From Sorex araneus (Eukaryota > Chordata > Mammalia > Eulipotyphla > Soricidae), in contig NC_073303.1 of NCBI RefSeq assembly GCF_027595985.1, positions 18,794,770 through 18,858,769 on the forward strand: 64,000 nt of DNA. Direction: 5' to 3'. The position numbers and the translations under genes are program-made. Below the pieces are notes generated by a model. The model was not told the origin of the DNA and did no database searches. It was given only the letters and a program-made list of their open reading frames with translations. Shown here one piece after another: positions 1 through 12,482 of the stretch. The stretch's first letter is position 1. Every line of letters starts with the position of its first letter.

Positions 1-460
1 TTTTTCTGCCACCGACTGTTATTTCAGAAAACAGACTGTATTCAGCCCTGGTAGAATTTATGCCAGTAGGAGTTTTACAGCCACTTAAAATCTGACTCAA
101 GGGAAGGGAATTGTCAGCAGAGCATAGGTTGAGAACTGATTTACAGAAGCCTGTGGATTGGATTGTTCTGAGTTTTAATTTTCCTTTTTGATAAAACCTT
201 GACCAAGGACTTGGAAAGCTGCCTGGCTGATATTTCAGGGCAAAGGATCACTTGTCAGTGGTGGCAGTGATAGTTGTATGCCCAGAAATATCCTGGGATA
301 AAACCACCAATTCTACGCAGAGTAAGCATTTGCTTCTCCCTCGAGTCAACTAGTTTGTACTGAAGGTCAGGCAAGTGCTGGGTACCCTGGATGGGCTCAG
401 AGATGCAGAGAAGCACATTGGCTGCCCCTGGCAGAGAAGGATTAGGGAATGAGCCGAGTC

Positions 461-773
461 TGTGTGTGTGTGTGTGTATGTGTGTGTATAATGTGTGCCT
501 ATGTGTTTTGGTATGCATATATTCGTATGCCTGTGTATGCATGTATATATGTGTGCCTGTATGTGTATGTGTGACGATCTGTATATGTATGTGCATATAT
601 GTGTGTATACATGTGCATATGTGTGTGCCTGTATGGGTGCCTCTATGTGTCTGGTGTATATGTGCATGTGTGTATATCAATAGGTATACATACATATACA
701 TATAAATATGTAAGTGTGCCTTATGTGTGTGTATAAATATGTATGTGCGTCTGCCTGTATGTGTGTGTATATA
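461..773. repeat. TG/TATG-rich microsatellite tract
   Basis: About 310 bases of interrupted (TG)n, TATG and TGCATA repeats produce cysteine- and valine-rich or His-rich false open frames on both strands. No gene is implied. Confidence 0.95.
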
Positions 774-1810
774 GAATCACTCTGAGGTACAGTGAGGTCA
801 GGAACAAGCTGGAGCAGGGGAGATACTGTGGTGTGGATCCAGGGGGCGGGTGGGAGAGGAGGCAGGGAGGCGTAGGAAGCTCTTGGGAAGAAGCCTTGGG
901 ACTAACAAGCTGGGAAGTGGGAGGGTGTGGGACATGGTCCGGGTTCAGCGAAGTTCAGGACACGGAGTCCACAGCACGGGAAGGCGCCATGAAGAGCTGG
1001 CCAGGGCCTCTGTGGGACCCTGGGGCTCTTCAGAGGCCTGGGAGACCCCTGGGACGATTCTGGCTTCTCCTGGCTGCGAGATGAGAAATGCCCGTTGTGC
1101 TGACTAGAAAGGACTTCCTTCCAATGGTGACCCTGTCGCTGGTCCTCTCTCCAGAGCAGGCAGAAAGGAGCCAGCGCGGATGCAGGGAGGCAGAGGAAGA
1201 GGCAGGGGCCGTGCTCAGACCAGGCTGCGGTGCCCGGTGGCTGAGATTGTTCAGGCCCAGTGGATTCTGGAAGGACAGCTGACCTACCGCTCCTCTCTGG
1301 AGGAGAGGCGAGCAAATGTGAGGGAAGAGAGAAGTCAGGAGGACTCGGGCTTGGGGCTTGGGGAGGAAGAAGCAGAGGATGCTATCTGGAGAAGAGAATG
1401 CAGAGATACAGTGGAGACGCCAGCTTCATAAACTGTCTGCAAGGAAACAGGGAAAGCGATTTGTCAGTCCTGGAGAGAGCTCGGGTATCAGGACCATCCA
1501 GATGGGTTAGGCTGCCCTAGGGGGATGCTTAATAGAAGAGGCAGCCAGAAACTGGCTCTGGGGTCACCTGTGGGAAGAGGGGTGGGAGAGATGGGCTATT
1601 TCAGCAAGGCAGTATGGGAAGATGTGATGTTGAAATTGGCCGCAACGAAGAAGTTCTGGAGGATGCAGCAATAGTGATTATGGAACTTACATATTCAAGG
1701 AATAGACAACCCCCCAATTCTGTTATATAATCAAGCAGTGTGTTCCCAAAGTGGCGAATGTGGATGTTTCGTTTGATGGCCAGGCTCACTGATGGATTAA
1801 CTATCTTTTA

Positions 1811-1824
1811 CTGCCACCTGCTGG
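1811..1824 (-). promoter_or_regulatory. Putative CTCF site (reverse orientation)
   Basis: CTGCCACCTGCTGG on the plus strand is CCAGCAGGTGGCAG on the minus strand, a full match to the CTCF core consensus CCASYAGRKGGCAG. Surrounding sequence is not a recognised repeat. Occupancy cannot be judged from sequence. Confidence 0.55.
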
Positions 1825-2145
1825 ATGCTGGATGCAGGCAGGAACACGTGAGGACCAAGCTCCTGCCTTGGCGGTTTTTACACAAGCAATGTCCTACGTG
1901 TCCTGGCATAAAGCAGATACTCGAGTTGAGTTCATTATTGTTAAATACATTTCAAAGATCTTGAACTCTGAAATAAATAGGGGAGAAACAGCACGATAAA
2001 ACAAAGAGGGAGGAAAAATTGGGGAAAGATTAAAATCTAGGCACAGAACTAAATTAAGAAAGAGGTAGAAGTCTCCTCTGGTTCTTATGTAATTCGGCTA
2101 TGGGGATGTTTATTGTCAATCCTCTTAATTTTATTTTCCTTTTCC

Positions 2146-2276
2146 TTTTTTTTTTTTGGTCACACCCAGAGAAGCTCAAGGCTTACTCCTGGCTTATGGT
2201 ACCACATGGGATGCTGGGGATGGAATCTGGGCCAGCCATGTACAAGGCACCCTGTCCACCGCACTATCTCTCCAGA
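2146..2276 (-). mobile_element. Type A SINE, diverged
   Basis: On the plus strand it reads T-run, GGTCACACCCAGAGAAGC ... ACATGGGATGCTGGGGATGG ... CTCTCCAGACCC, the reverse of the type A layout. It is shorter and more diverged than the young copies. Confidence 0.75.
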
Positions 2277-2574
2277 CCCAATCAACTACTTTTCCATGTG
2301 CCCATGTCCCCCTGCTCCATACAGAGAGGACGAAGTTTTCCTCAGTCTGGTCCCCTGCACTTAATCATGGCTTTTGACCTGTCTGGCTTACACTGTGTCT
2401 AGTACAGAGCTAGGTGAAAAGCAGAGAAATCTTCACCAAAGAGGCAGCAGTTGAGACGAAAATCAGCTGTGACTTCACACACCAAGCTGCATCCTTAATG
2501 TTAACATGGAAAATTTGGTGTCACCTGGATTTTTTAAAAAATCAAGTCACCGTGAATTATGTTATAAAAACACT

Positions 2575-2960
2575 CGCAATAGCATTTCAGGTGTGCAGTA
2601 GTCGAACACCAATCCCTTCACCAGTGTCTTCCAGCCTCCACCAAGTTTCCCTCCTGTCCCCTCAGCTGACTTCTGTGGCAGCACTTTCCCCCTCTACCAT
2701 TGTCCCAGGGGTCCCTTCCCTAAATGATTCCCACCCCCCTTCCATGGCAAACTTCCTTCTGGAGACGAGTTCTTCTGATCTTTGTTTCTATTGCCTTTGA
2801 GCATGTGATACTCCCCTCCCCCACCTCCCACTACGTTTCTTTGTATCTCACACATGAGCAAGATCATTCTGGTTTCTCCCTCTTCTCCTTTTCCTCTGAC
2901 TTCACTCAAGATGGTCCTCTCTAGATCCATCCACAATTTAGCCGGGTTTTTAAAAACCCA
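2575..2960 (-). mobile_element. L1 3'-end fragment, old
   Basis: It reads in reverse with the same order of blocks as the other L1 3' ends here: ACCAATCCCTTCACCAGTG, GGCAGCACTTT, CTTCCATGGCAAACTTCC and GATCCATCCAC. Divergence is higher than in the copies at 6005 and 22372. Confidence 0.6.
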
Positions 2961-3174
2961 CCATCGAAAATGGAAAGTCATTCAAAAAAAGACAACATGA
3001 AGAGCTTTGAGGAGGTAGAAGCATCTCCCCCTTTCTGCTTCACTATAAGCCTCCTGGTGGCAATATGATACTTAAGTTTTCCAAGATGCTACTACTGGGA
3101 AAAACTTAGTAACAATACAAGGGATTGCTCTGTATAATTCCTTACAGCTACAAAACTAGAAGCTTGATTTTAAA

Positions 3175-3450
3175 AGGAGACAGACCCCAGGAGATGGTTT
3201 ATTGGTCAGTACCCCTGTCTTGTAAGCATCAAGTCGTGAATTCTAATCCCGGTACCAGTCATGTGCCCAAGCCTGGTCCTGGCCTCTGCTATTTAGGAAC
3301 CCAAACACTGCATCGTCTGGGCACGCAGCCAGGGCTGGGAGCATCACAGCTAAGAGAATATGAATTGTGGCGAGCACTGAGGCTATGTGGGCAAGTGCCA
3401 CAGCCAGGCTTTGCCATGGCAAAGAACAGCAGCGAGGGAGAAGACAGATA
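3175..3450 (+). mobile_element. Possible old SINE-like fragment
   Basis: It has a SINE-like phrase (GATGGTTTATTGGTCAGTACCCCTG, then a TTCTAATCCCGGTACCAG B-box-like stretch) and ends CACAGCCAGGCTTTG. Similar wording recurs at 38805-38935. It may be an older relative of the type A family. Confidence 0.35.
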
Positions 3451-3699
3451 AAACACAATTTGATATTCAAAATTAATCAAAACTAGAGCACAAGGAGATT
3501 AGACATTGGTAGACCTGAAACTGTGGTCTACAGTTCCCTACTGTCGCTTCCTTAATGCAAATTCTGCACCCTAGGAAGCAAAAGAAAATTCTTTGCTGGG
3601 AAAACACTCTCAGCAGATGATCAGACCCAAATTCAGGAAGCTTGGGAAGAGGACAGGCTGCACACATTTAGATTGCTGGTCAGAAGTTCTTAAGCTATC

Positions 3700-3879
3700 G
3701 GGGCTGGAGCGATAGCACAGCGGGTAGGGCGTTTGCCTTGCATGTGGCCGACCCGGGTTCTAATCCCAGCATCCCATATGGTCCCCTGAGCAAGGCCAGG
3801 GGTAATTCCTGAGTGAAGAGCCAGGAGTAACCCCTGTGCATCGCCGGGTGTGACCCAAAAAACCAAAAACCAAAAAAAA
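3700..3879 (+). mobile_element. Type A SINE with target-site duplication
   Basis: A near-consensus copy with GGGGCTGGAGCGATAGCACA head, B-box-like GGGTTCTAATCCC and an A-rich tail. It is flanked by perfect 15-bp direct repeats AAGTTCTTAAGCTAT at 3684-3698 and 3880-3894, which shows L1-type insertion. Confidence 0.95.
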
Positions 3880-5439
3880 AAGTTCTTAAGCTATTGCCCC
3901 AAATGAGTAAAAGTATGAGAAAATTTCAAAACATTCAAAAAACTTCCGAAAAATAAAAAAAAATTCAAAAGAGACTGCAAATCCAGCATCACACTCAAAT
4001 AATAGCTTCTGACCCATGTGATTTACCTTGCTGCTTGCTGATCTCGCAGAGAGCTGATCTTCTGCCCTTCTCTCTGCCGTGAGATTAAGTGAAATCCAGT
4101 TTTACTCATATATCAATCCAGTTCGCCTTGAGAAAGTCTCCTATCCCTGGTCCCCACGAGGCAGCAATGGGAGTTAGACCCACTAAAGGTAAAGGTTATT
4201 ACCCACTAACGGTAATGCCCCTTCCTGTGGCAGTGGCTGATTCAGGAAGCTCCCGGGCTCAGTGCAGCCCCTGAGATAAACACAGACACCTTCGGTTGCT
4301 TCGGAAGAGCTGGCCTGGGGGAGAGCTTCCTGGAATTATTCTCTTCTGCTAAAGGACAGTGAGCAAGGTGGGTAGACTCAACTGCAAGTGACAAGTAGGC
4401 TTCCTTCCAGGAGTAGCCCCGTGGGACGAGCTGAGGGGGTGGTCAGGACAACGTGGAGGCAGAACACCACAGTCCATGAAGGACTCTGGGTGCTGATGGC
4501 TCACCAACACCCAGACCTTCCTTTAGTTGTGCAAGCCGGAGTGAATCAGAGCACAGTTATTTTTCGTGAATGGATCAAAGGACTTAGCTGGGGAGTTTAT
4601 TCCAGACAGGATAGAGTTGTTGGGGATATAATTCAACCCCTCAGGACTCAGAGGAGAAAAACAGCATGGCCATTTTGACAAATACCAAAGAGGCACTTGG
4701 GAAACTTCCAAATACACTTGTGGGAGAGAGATGGTCTCCCACAAGTGGTGAGTAGAAAGGCACTCCGAAGCCTCCTCAGGAGACGCAGAGCCTTTGGAGG
4801 ATGTGGTGCTTGGGTGGCAGCCGTCTCTTTCTACTCTCAGGTCCAATCTACAGGGCAGCCGCAGGTCAAGAGCTACAGGCTGCCAGATGAAGGCAAGATC
4901 TCTGGTTAGGTAGAACCAACACGAGGCTCTTTGTCCCCGTCGGGAGTGAGAGAGAACACGAAGGGCCAATGGCTGGGAAGGAGGAATCTTGCAGAGATGA
5001 CAAGAGTTATTGGGAAAAACGACCTTCTACTCTGACCAAACGTCCTTGATTCTGGGATGCTAAGGCGTGCGATGGGCTAGCCAAACCCTCTGCACTGGAA
5101 GGTCAGTAAAGGAGAGAAAAGACAGAGTTTTCCCCAAAGACATCAGGGCTGACTGATGTCCACAGTGACCTCCCTAAAGACTGGTTTGCGTCACTGTTCC
5201 ATGGTTGCCGTATGTAGGATATTTAAACCATTTACCTGGACATGCCAATCAGACACCACACATCCCACGCACTTCAGCAAAGACAAGGGGATTGTGTGAA
5301 ACAAAACAGGTGCCCAGGAAAGAGAAGATTTTAAAGGAGGTAGCCCAGAGCTGCCAAAATATTTGCAATTTAGGACCCCTTGTCATTTAAGAAATTTGTA
5401 CATAGGATGCTGGGCATGTAAGTATATAAAACAGATATA

Positions 5440-5525
5440 GTACAATGGGTAGGGGATGTGCCTTGCAAGCAACCAATCTGGGTTCTATCCTGGGCACTAC
5501 ATATGGTAGTGCCAGGGGCTAGATT
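5440..5525 (+). mobile_element. Type A SINE fragment, diverged
   Basis: TACAATGGGTAGGGGATGTGCCTTGCAAGC ... GGGTTCTATCCTGGGCACTACATATGGTAG follows the type A head and early body, then is lost. Confidence 0.65.
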
Positions 5526-6004
5526 TACTTGGTGGGAAAATAAGATTCTCTGCCCCCCAGAATATAGAGAGAATAATAAGAATCACAAACAAGGGTTTGT
5601 GAATTCAAGACAGAATTTACCAAGCAACTCTAAATAGCCATAGGTGAGAAACTTACTGTGGAGACATAAATTACTGGGATTGGAAGTGAAATCTAAGAAA
5701 TAGCTGGACGATGAAATAAAAAGAAAATAAGAGACTCAAGGGCTTTCCCCACTCTGGAGAAAACCCATGTTCTCTCTTTAACTTGTATTTTTCTTATCTT
5801 CACGCCTCTCTAAATTTTCAATAAAAACTATATTGCTTCACCATTTTGCCTCCTCTTTAAATTCTTTATTTTTAATTCCGACAAAAACTTTCCCCCATTA
5901 AAAAATTAAAAGCGCTGTAATTTACAGTTATTCCATAGTTGAGTTTTATTTTTTTAATTTTAATTTTTTTCCTTCATGGCTACTTTATTTTCTTCAAAAT
6001 GTAT

Positions 6005-6231
6005 TTATTTTTTAATTGATTCACAGTGAGATACCCACTTACAAAGTTGTTCATAATTTGGTTTCAGCCATATAATGTTCCAACACCTGTCCCTTCACCA
6101 GTGTACATTTCCCACCACCAATGTCCCCAGTTTCTCTCCTATCCCCGCCCCCCAGCCTGCTTCTGTGGCAGGCACTTCTCCCTCCCTCCCTCCCTCCCTC
6201 CCTCCCTCCCTCCCTCCCTCCCTCCCTCCCT

Positions 6232-6297
<66 letters not shown>

Positions 6298-6485
6298 TTT
6301 TGGGCACTATGGTTTGCAATACAGATACTGAAAAGCTATCAGGTATATCCTTTTAGTTACTTTCAACACAGTTCCTATTCAAAGTGATCATTTCCAGCTA
6401 TCATCATCAGTCTGGTCCCTTCTCTATCCTAATTGCCCTTCATCCCCACATGCTTGTGGCAAGCTTCCAATCAGTAACCATTTCA
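6005..6485 (-). mobile_element. L1 3' end with expanded CCCT/CT tract
   Basis: It starts at the poly-A end (TTTTAATTGATTCACAGTGAGATA), then has ACCTGTCCCTTCACCAGTGTAC, CCCACCACCAATGTCCCC, the pyrimidine tract, GCACTATGGTTTGCAATACAG and GATCATTTCCAGCTATCATC. These blocks are shared by at least seven other copies in the window. Confidence 0.85.
6177..6293. repeat. (CCCT)n(CT)n microsatellite inside L1 3' end
   Basis: About 63 bases of CCCT repeats are followed by about 54 bases of CT. It occupies the position of the short purine run found in other copies of this L1 3' end. Confidence 0.95.
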
Positions 6486-7204
6486 AAAAAAAGAGACTTG
6501 GAGAATAAACCTACGAACCTGAGTCTATAATATATCTCTAGAAAGATGGGCAAAACTTTGAAAAACAATCAAAGAAAATTTCTATGCATTGAGTCAGTGT
6601 TGCAGACTGAAAGGGTGAACTGACTTCGGACCCCAGGCGTGTGCAATGACATACATTGAGGAAAATGCCAATGCTCTTTCTGAAATTGCAAAAGAGAAAA
6701 TTAAAGCCTTCTGCCAAGAACAAAGACAAATCTTCCAGCAAAGAAGGAGAATCAAATTGCCAATGGGCTTTGCATATGGAACACAGAAGTAAAAGACAAT
6801 AAAAATCAGACCTGCAGACTCAGAGAAAAAAATTGTCAACACAACCCTGTACTCAGACAAAGGAGGAAATTTCTCTAGAAAATACTTTAGCCCCAAAGAG
6901 ACATAGACAGGGACAGTTGGAGATGACAAGAAATAGTTGAACAAGGAGAGGAGATGCTTTTTATTTCTATGATCTGTCATGTTGCCATTAATAACATACC
7001 TGTACCTATCGATATGAATGAATAAGTACATCAGCAAATCTATATGGGCTATAGGTAAGGGCGTCTGAAGCAAAAGAGCACACTTGATTGATAATCTAAC
7101 CATGCCAAATCCAAAGTACTAAATCATCTCAAAAACCTGGGGAGGGGATTGGAGGACAGAGTAACTAGAATTTCTGATTTAAATTATTTGACTTAAGAGT
7201 AATT

Positions 7205-7640
7205 TTTAGTGATGCAATTTCTGGCAGATATTTCTCTGGACTTAGTTACTAAAATACAGAAATCCAAAACCGTTCAACCGCTAGTGCAGCTGCTCAACCT
7301 CACATCTCTTCATTCTCAGCAATGGAAAAAAAATTATCAAATGCTTCCTTTTCAGCAGGTCTGACTTAAGGGGGGAGAAACTCCAAACAATAATAGTGAG
7401 TTTTTTGTTGAAGTATTGAATGTAATCAAAGTAAAGTGAAAGTAAAGCGAAATTTATCAGTTACACAGGCGGGGTGGGGGGCTAGGGAGGTGGGGGGTGG
7501 GGGGAGGTATACTGTGATTCTTGGTCATGGAATATGTGCACTGGTGAAGGGATGGGTGTTCGAGCATTGTATAACTGAGACTTAAACCTGAAAGCTTTAT
7601 AACTTTCCACATGGTGATTCAATAAAAGAATAAATTTTTA
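7205..7640 (+). mobile_element. L1-like 3' end insertion
   Basis: The last 200 bases carry the L1 3' signature (GGAATATGTGCACTGGTGAAGG, GGGTGTTCGAGCATTGTATAAC, GTGATTCAATAAAAG). The upstream 230 bases are not recognised. AGAGTAATTTTTAG occurs just before (7196) and just after (7645), which suggests one insertion. Confidence 0.6.
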
Positions 7641-7660
7641 AAAAAGAGTAATTTTTAGGA

Positions 7661-8571
7661 CTGGATGTTGGTGAGGATGTGGGGAGAAAGGGACTCTCCT
7701 TCACTGCTGGTGGGAATGCCGACTGGTTCAGCCCTTTTGGAAAAAAGTATGAATGCTTCTCAAAAAATTAGAAATTGAGCTTCCATTTGACCCAGCAATA
7801 CCACTTCTAGAAATATATACCGGAGATGCAAAAGACTATAGTAGAAATGACATCTGCACTTGTATGTTCATCGCAGCACTGTTAACAATAGCCAGAATCG
7901 AGAATAAACCCAAGTGCCCGAGAAAAGATGACTGGTTAAAGAAACTTTGGTACATCTACATAATGGAATATTATGCAGCTGTTAGAAAAGATGAGGTAAT
8001 GAAATTTACATATAAGTGGATCAACGTGGAGAGTATCATGTTAAGTGAAATGAGTCAGAAAGAGAGGGACAGACATAGAAAGATTGCATTCATCTGTGGA
8101 ATATAAAGTAACAGAATGGGAGACTTACACCCAAGAATAGTAGAGATGAGTACCAGGAGGATTACTGCATGGCTTGGAAGCCGGCCTCACATGCTGAGGG
8201 AAAAGGCAGCTCAGATAGAGAAGGGACCACCAGGTAAAGGGTACTAGGAGGGCACTCTCGGGAGGGGAGATGCGAGCCAAATGTAGACTACAGATCAAAC
8301 ACAAGGGCCACTCAATGGCTCTATTGCAAACCACAACACCCAAAAGGAGAGAGAGAGAGAGAGCAACAGGGGATGCCCTGCCACAGAGGCCGGGTGGGGG
8401 GGGGGATGAGGTGTGGGTGGTGGGAGGGATACTGGTACCATTGGTGATGGAGACTGGGCACTGGTGGAGGGATGGGTACTCAATCACTGTATGACTGAAA
8501 TGTAAGCACGAAAGTTTATGTCTGTAGCTGTACCTCACAGTGATTCATTAAAAAATTTAAAAACTTTTTTT
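7661..8571 (+). mobile_element. 5'-truncated L1 3' end
   Basis: It begins with the mammalian L1 3' phrase CTGGTGGGAATGCCGACTGG and continues through ACCCAGCAATACCAC, TTCATCGCAGCACTGTTAAC and AATGAGTCAGAAAGAGAGG. It ends at CACAGTGATTCATTAAAAAA. Flanking repeats AAAAAGAGTAATTTTTAGGA (7641-7660) and AAAAAGAATAATTTTAGGA (8572-8590) look like a target-site duplication. The open frame inside (7753-8106) is the L1 remnant, not a host gene. Confidence 0.9.
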
Positions 8572-8587
8572 AAAAAGAATAATTTTA

Positions 8588-8745
8588 GGACTGGAGAGAC
8601 AATTCAAAGGCTAAGATGTTTGCCTAGCAAGTGTCTGGGGCCCCTTCCGGAATCCCGGTGCCACCCAAGGTCCCGAAAACTGCCAGGCCTGGCCCCTGTG
8701 CACGGAACCACAGGGTGAGCCCCCAGACAAAACCAAACACAAAAA
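8588..8745 (+). mobile_element. Old type A-like SINE
   Basis: GGACTGGAGAGACAATTCAAAGGCTAAGATGTTTGCC is a diverged head, and CCAGACAAAACCAAACACAAA a decayed tail. The L1 at 7661 inserted at its 5' edge. Confidence 0.6.
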
Positions 8746-10068
8746 ATTACTCTCCAGTTTTCCAGGTAAGCCCAGGGGATGGAGAAATAGCATAGACACA
8801 TCATCACTGATTTTACTGGGGTGATGTGAGGATGGGGGTAATGTTGTTCGACAGCCCTTTGGGGCTGGGCTCCTGTTGGCTGGTGATAAGGAGTTCTGGG
8901 GGTCATTGTGAGAGTCTTGGTCCCTGAGAACCCCTGCTTTTGCTTCCCACCCATGTGTCTTTTTCTGGTGTATGTGGGTTGTTGGTGGTGGTGGTAAAAT
9001 GCTCCTTGATTGAGATCCTGTGAAAGAGCATATTCTTCTTAGGCAGAGTTTGAAATTGCCAATGAATAGATTTTAGTCACAGTTTTTATATGCCAGAATG
9101 AGCTGCCTAATTTTTTTTGTTTTTTTGTCAAACCAGTCCTGGGAGTCTACTAACCCAGGGCATCCCTTGTTTTTGTCAATCTTTCTAGCCCTGATTTGCA
9201 GAGGAACAGTTGTTCCTCTTGGACCGAGGACTAGATTCCAAATGCATTATTCTGCTCCAGCTGCAGCTGTGAATGGATTTTTCTACTGTGTATTTCCAGC
9301 ATTCCAGAGCTGCACAGATTTCAACAAGCTTTGATGAACAAAGGAAGAAGCAGTTCCTTGGAGGGGAACTAAGCAAGTGGTTCCAAGTCATCAGAACTCA
9401 TTAAATGATGACTCCCTGACTATCAAATTCTGCCACAGCAGACAAAGGACCCACAATGAAACTGTCTACTTACAGAACCTCAGAGAGAAATTGTAAGATA
9501 GTTTTAAAAGGAGTTCTATGTTGACTATGGAATTAAAATGATAAATTTATGACAATTTATCAAGTATATTTTTGGTAAAAGACTGACTTCTCAGGACATC
9601 GTCTCATTTGATTGCTGCTCAGTGAACTGCCATTAAAGTGTTCTGAATCTTTATACTGATAAATTGAAAAGAACCCAAACTATCAACAGTCGGGATAAAG
9701 CAAATAAATAATCGCATCTTCCAGCTTCTTAGAATTGCAAATTCCCTTAAGTGGTTTTAAAAATACTTCAGGCCTAGGCATCTGCCTTGCAATACGCTGC
9801 ATTCCCTCATCCAATTCTGGATCATGGCATCTAGATACCTTGCTTTGATCCCGGAGTACAAGGAGGCTGGAGAAAAAAAAAAAAAAGAAGGTGGGGAAGG
9901 TAGAAAGGGGGGATAGAGAGTAATGAGGGGTAGGAGTAAAGGGTCTCAGGTACTTCAGGGTTGTACCAAGAGTGGTACAGCTATATATCCAAACCACAGA
10001 GTCAATCAATGACACTGAAAACATGAGATCCAAACTGCAACCACCAGACTTAAAAATGTGCCTGTCCT

Positions 10069-10236
10069 GGGGCTGGAGTGACAGCACAGCGGGTAGGGCA
10101 TTTGCCTTGCACGCGGCCGACCCGGAGTTCGAATCCCAGCATCCCATATGGTCCCCTGAGCACCGCCAGGGATAATTCCTGAGTGCATGAGCCAGGAATA
10201 ACCCCTATGCATTGCCGGGTGTGACCCAAAAAGAAA
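10069..10236 (+). mobile_element. Type A SINE with target-site duplication
   Basis: A near-consensus copy with a perfect 16-bp duplication AAAAATGTGCCTGTCC at 10052-10067 and 10237-10252. Confidence 0.95.
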
Positions 10237-10254
10237 AAAAATGTGCCTGTCCAG

Positions 10255-10440
10255 GAGAAAGTCTGGGAGTGTGTGGGGGCGGGGGGGGAGGGGGAAGGGG
10301 AGGGGAGGCGGGAGGCTAGTCACATCGGTAGGGGTAGTTGACACAATCGGATGACTAAAACTTAACTATGAGTAACTCTGTAAATCACAGTGCTTTAATA
10401 CAATTTAGTAACATTTAATAAAAATTTAAGTGTCCTGAGA
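10255..10440 (+). mobile_element. Possible retroelement 3' end (G-rich)
   Basis: A G-rich stretch is followed by ACACAATCGGATGACTAAAACTTAAC and AATAAAAATTTAA, an arrangement like the L1 3' ends here but with different wording. Family not recognised. Confidence 0.4.
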
Positions 10441-11121
10441 GTACTGCAGAGAAAATTAAATTGTCTTGTGGTAGACTGCCAAAAGGGCTGTAGATACTCT
10501 TTCATCTCTGTCTATCTCCCTTTTCCCTGTAATTTTGCAGTATCTCCCCATTCTGGCATGCATGTGCCAGGCCGAAGCTGTTAAGGATGATTAATAAAAG
10601 ACTTGAAAATAAAATAAAGAAGAGATTGCAGGCCTAGAGATGTGGCACAGATGTCATGCATGTATGAGGGTTTAATCACTAGTACAGAAAGAAACAGTGT
10701 TTCAGCAACGTTGAATGGCACATGAGGAAAAAAATAGGCTATAAATTAAAAAAAAGTACCATCATTTAAAAAAAATCAGGATAGTAACTGCTTTGTACAT
10801 TTTGTTATGAACATAATTTCTTTAAAATATAATAGATGTATAGGGCCTGGGAGATTATTTGCCAAGAAAAGAGTCAATTATAAAGGGAGTCTCAGGAAAT
10901 ATTCATATCCTATATATTTTATTGATACTTGATTTTATATGACACGAGTCATATATACATATATTGACATATGGTTTCATTTGGAAATACTTTCATGTGA
11001 TACCAAGGCAGACTAGGAATTGTTACATTCACCATGTTCATAATGCATTACCTGTATTTAATTTTGTAGTTTCCTTAAATTGGAAAGGCAAAATTTGTGA
11101 AACTTATGACCAATGTCACTG

Positions 11122-11195
11122 TCACTGGCAGCACCAGCTACCTGTGGTGTATTCAATATGCCCAAAACAGTAACAATAAGTCTCACAATGAAACA
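11122..11195 (+). mobile_element. Type B SINE fragment
   Basis: AGCTACCTGTGGTGTATTCAATATGCCCAAAACAGTAACAATAAGTCTCACAATG is the middle of the type B body with no head. Confidence 0.75.
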
Positions 11196-11215
11196 ATGTA
11201 TGTAACTTAATTTAA

Positions 11216-11394
11216 TTGAGGGGGAAGGGCCATACCAGGGGGTACTCAGGGTTTACTTCTAGCTATGTGCTCAGGGATCACTCCTGGTGTGCTCAGGGAA
11301 CCATCTGGGGCATATGGGGTGTTGGGGATCGAACCCATGCCAGTCATGTGTAAGGCAAGTGCCTTATCCGCTGTAGTATCACTCCAACCCCCCA
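11216..11394 (-). mobile_element. Type A SINE, diverged
   Basis: In reverse it reads GGCCATACCAGGGGGTACTCAG ... GGGGTGTTGGGGATCGAACCC ... GTAGTATCACTCCAACCCCCC, the whole type A unit with many changes and no clear A tail. Confidence 0.8.
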
Positions 11395-11476
11395 ATGGAG
11401 TATTTAATCTTTTAAAGATTTTTTTTATGATCTGGTTTTATTCCTTTACAGGCCACATTTAAAAAAAAAAGCTATA

Positions 11477-11653
11477 GGGGCTGGAGCAATAGCACAGTGG
11501 GTAGGGCGTTTGCCTTGCACGTGGCCAACCCGGGTTCATATCCCAGCATCCCATATGGTCCCCTGAGCACCGCCAGGAGTAATTCCTGAGTGCAGAGCCA
11601 AGAATAACCCTGTGCATCACCAGGTGTGACCCAAAAAGCTAAAAAAAAAAAAA
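11477..11653 (+). mobile_element. Type A SINE
   Basis: A young-looking copy inserted in an A-rich site; AAAAAAAAAGCTATA flanks both sides. Confidence 0.93.
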
Positions 11654-12482
11654 GCTATATAAAATGAAAGTTAATAGCTAGTATACAAGGCATTAACAGG
11701 CTTTAGAATAAACATCATAGACTTTTGGTAAGTAGCAAACTATCATTTTATGGGCAGGATTTTCTGGTTACTCTGAAAAATGGAATCCTCATGTCAAGTG
11801 AGCAGCTTTCAGCAGACCTGGTTCACATGCTTTCCACATACATCAGTGAACAGGGCAAACCTGAGTGTTCAGCAGAACCATCTGGGGGTTGTAAAAGCCC
11901 TAGTTGCCTGGATCTTTTGGGCTGATATGGAAGGTCTTAAAAGTTGAGCCTGAGAACTTGCATTTGTAGCAGCCAAATCCACAAACTCGCAAATAATCCT
12001 CTGTCCAATTTTTTTTCTCACTTGACAAGTCGGCACACTGCTATTTATTTTTAACTAATCATGAATTGTTGTCATGTAAATTTGGGAATGATTTATTTTG
12101 GTTGTCTTCGGGATAGAATTGTCTTACATAAAGATGAAATTTATGTATTTATTGCTAAAAATTAGTAGGAATTTAATTACTGTTTTCACGACCCTGATAT
12201 GGAGAATGGTGGCAGTTTGTGCTAAAAGGAGTTGAGCATCTTACTTTTTTTTTTAAACTGTAATTTCTTGTTTCTAAGTGACAAGAGAAAATGTTTCAGA
12301 GCCTTAATTGCAAACACTTTTTATGTTAATAGCGCTATGCAAGTGTGAACGCCTTTTATTCCTGATCAATGAGAAGCTAACAAGGATACAGAAGAAACTG
12401 TCACACATACACCCCTTTATCACAAAACATGCTTTTGAAACATACTTGGGATCTCAGTGAGCTTAATAGAAATTGGGATGAA

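Noticed and set aside
3700-3790. tRNA gene
   Set aside because: A- and B-box-like sequence is present in every SINE head, but the cloverleaf is degenerate and each copy is embedded in a SINE with target duplications.
7753-8106. A 117-residue open frame with a clear counterpart at 60105-60458
   Set aside because: The similarity comes from both being the same segment of L1 3' ends. It is not a conserved host protein family.
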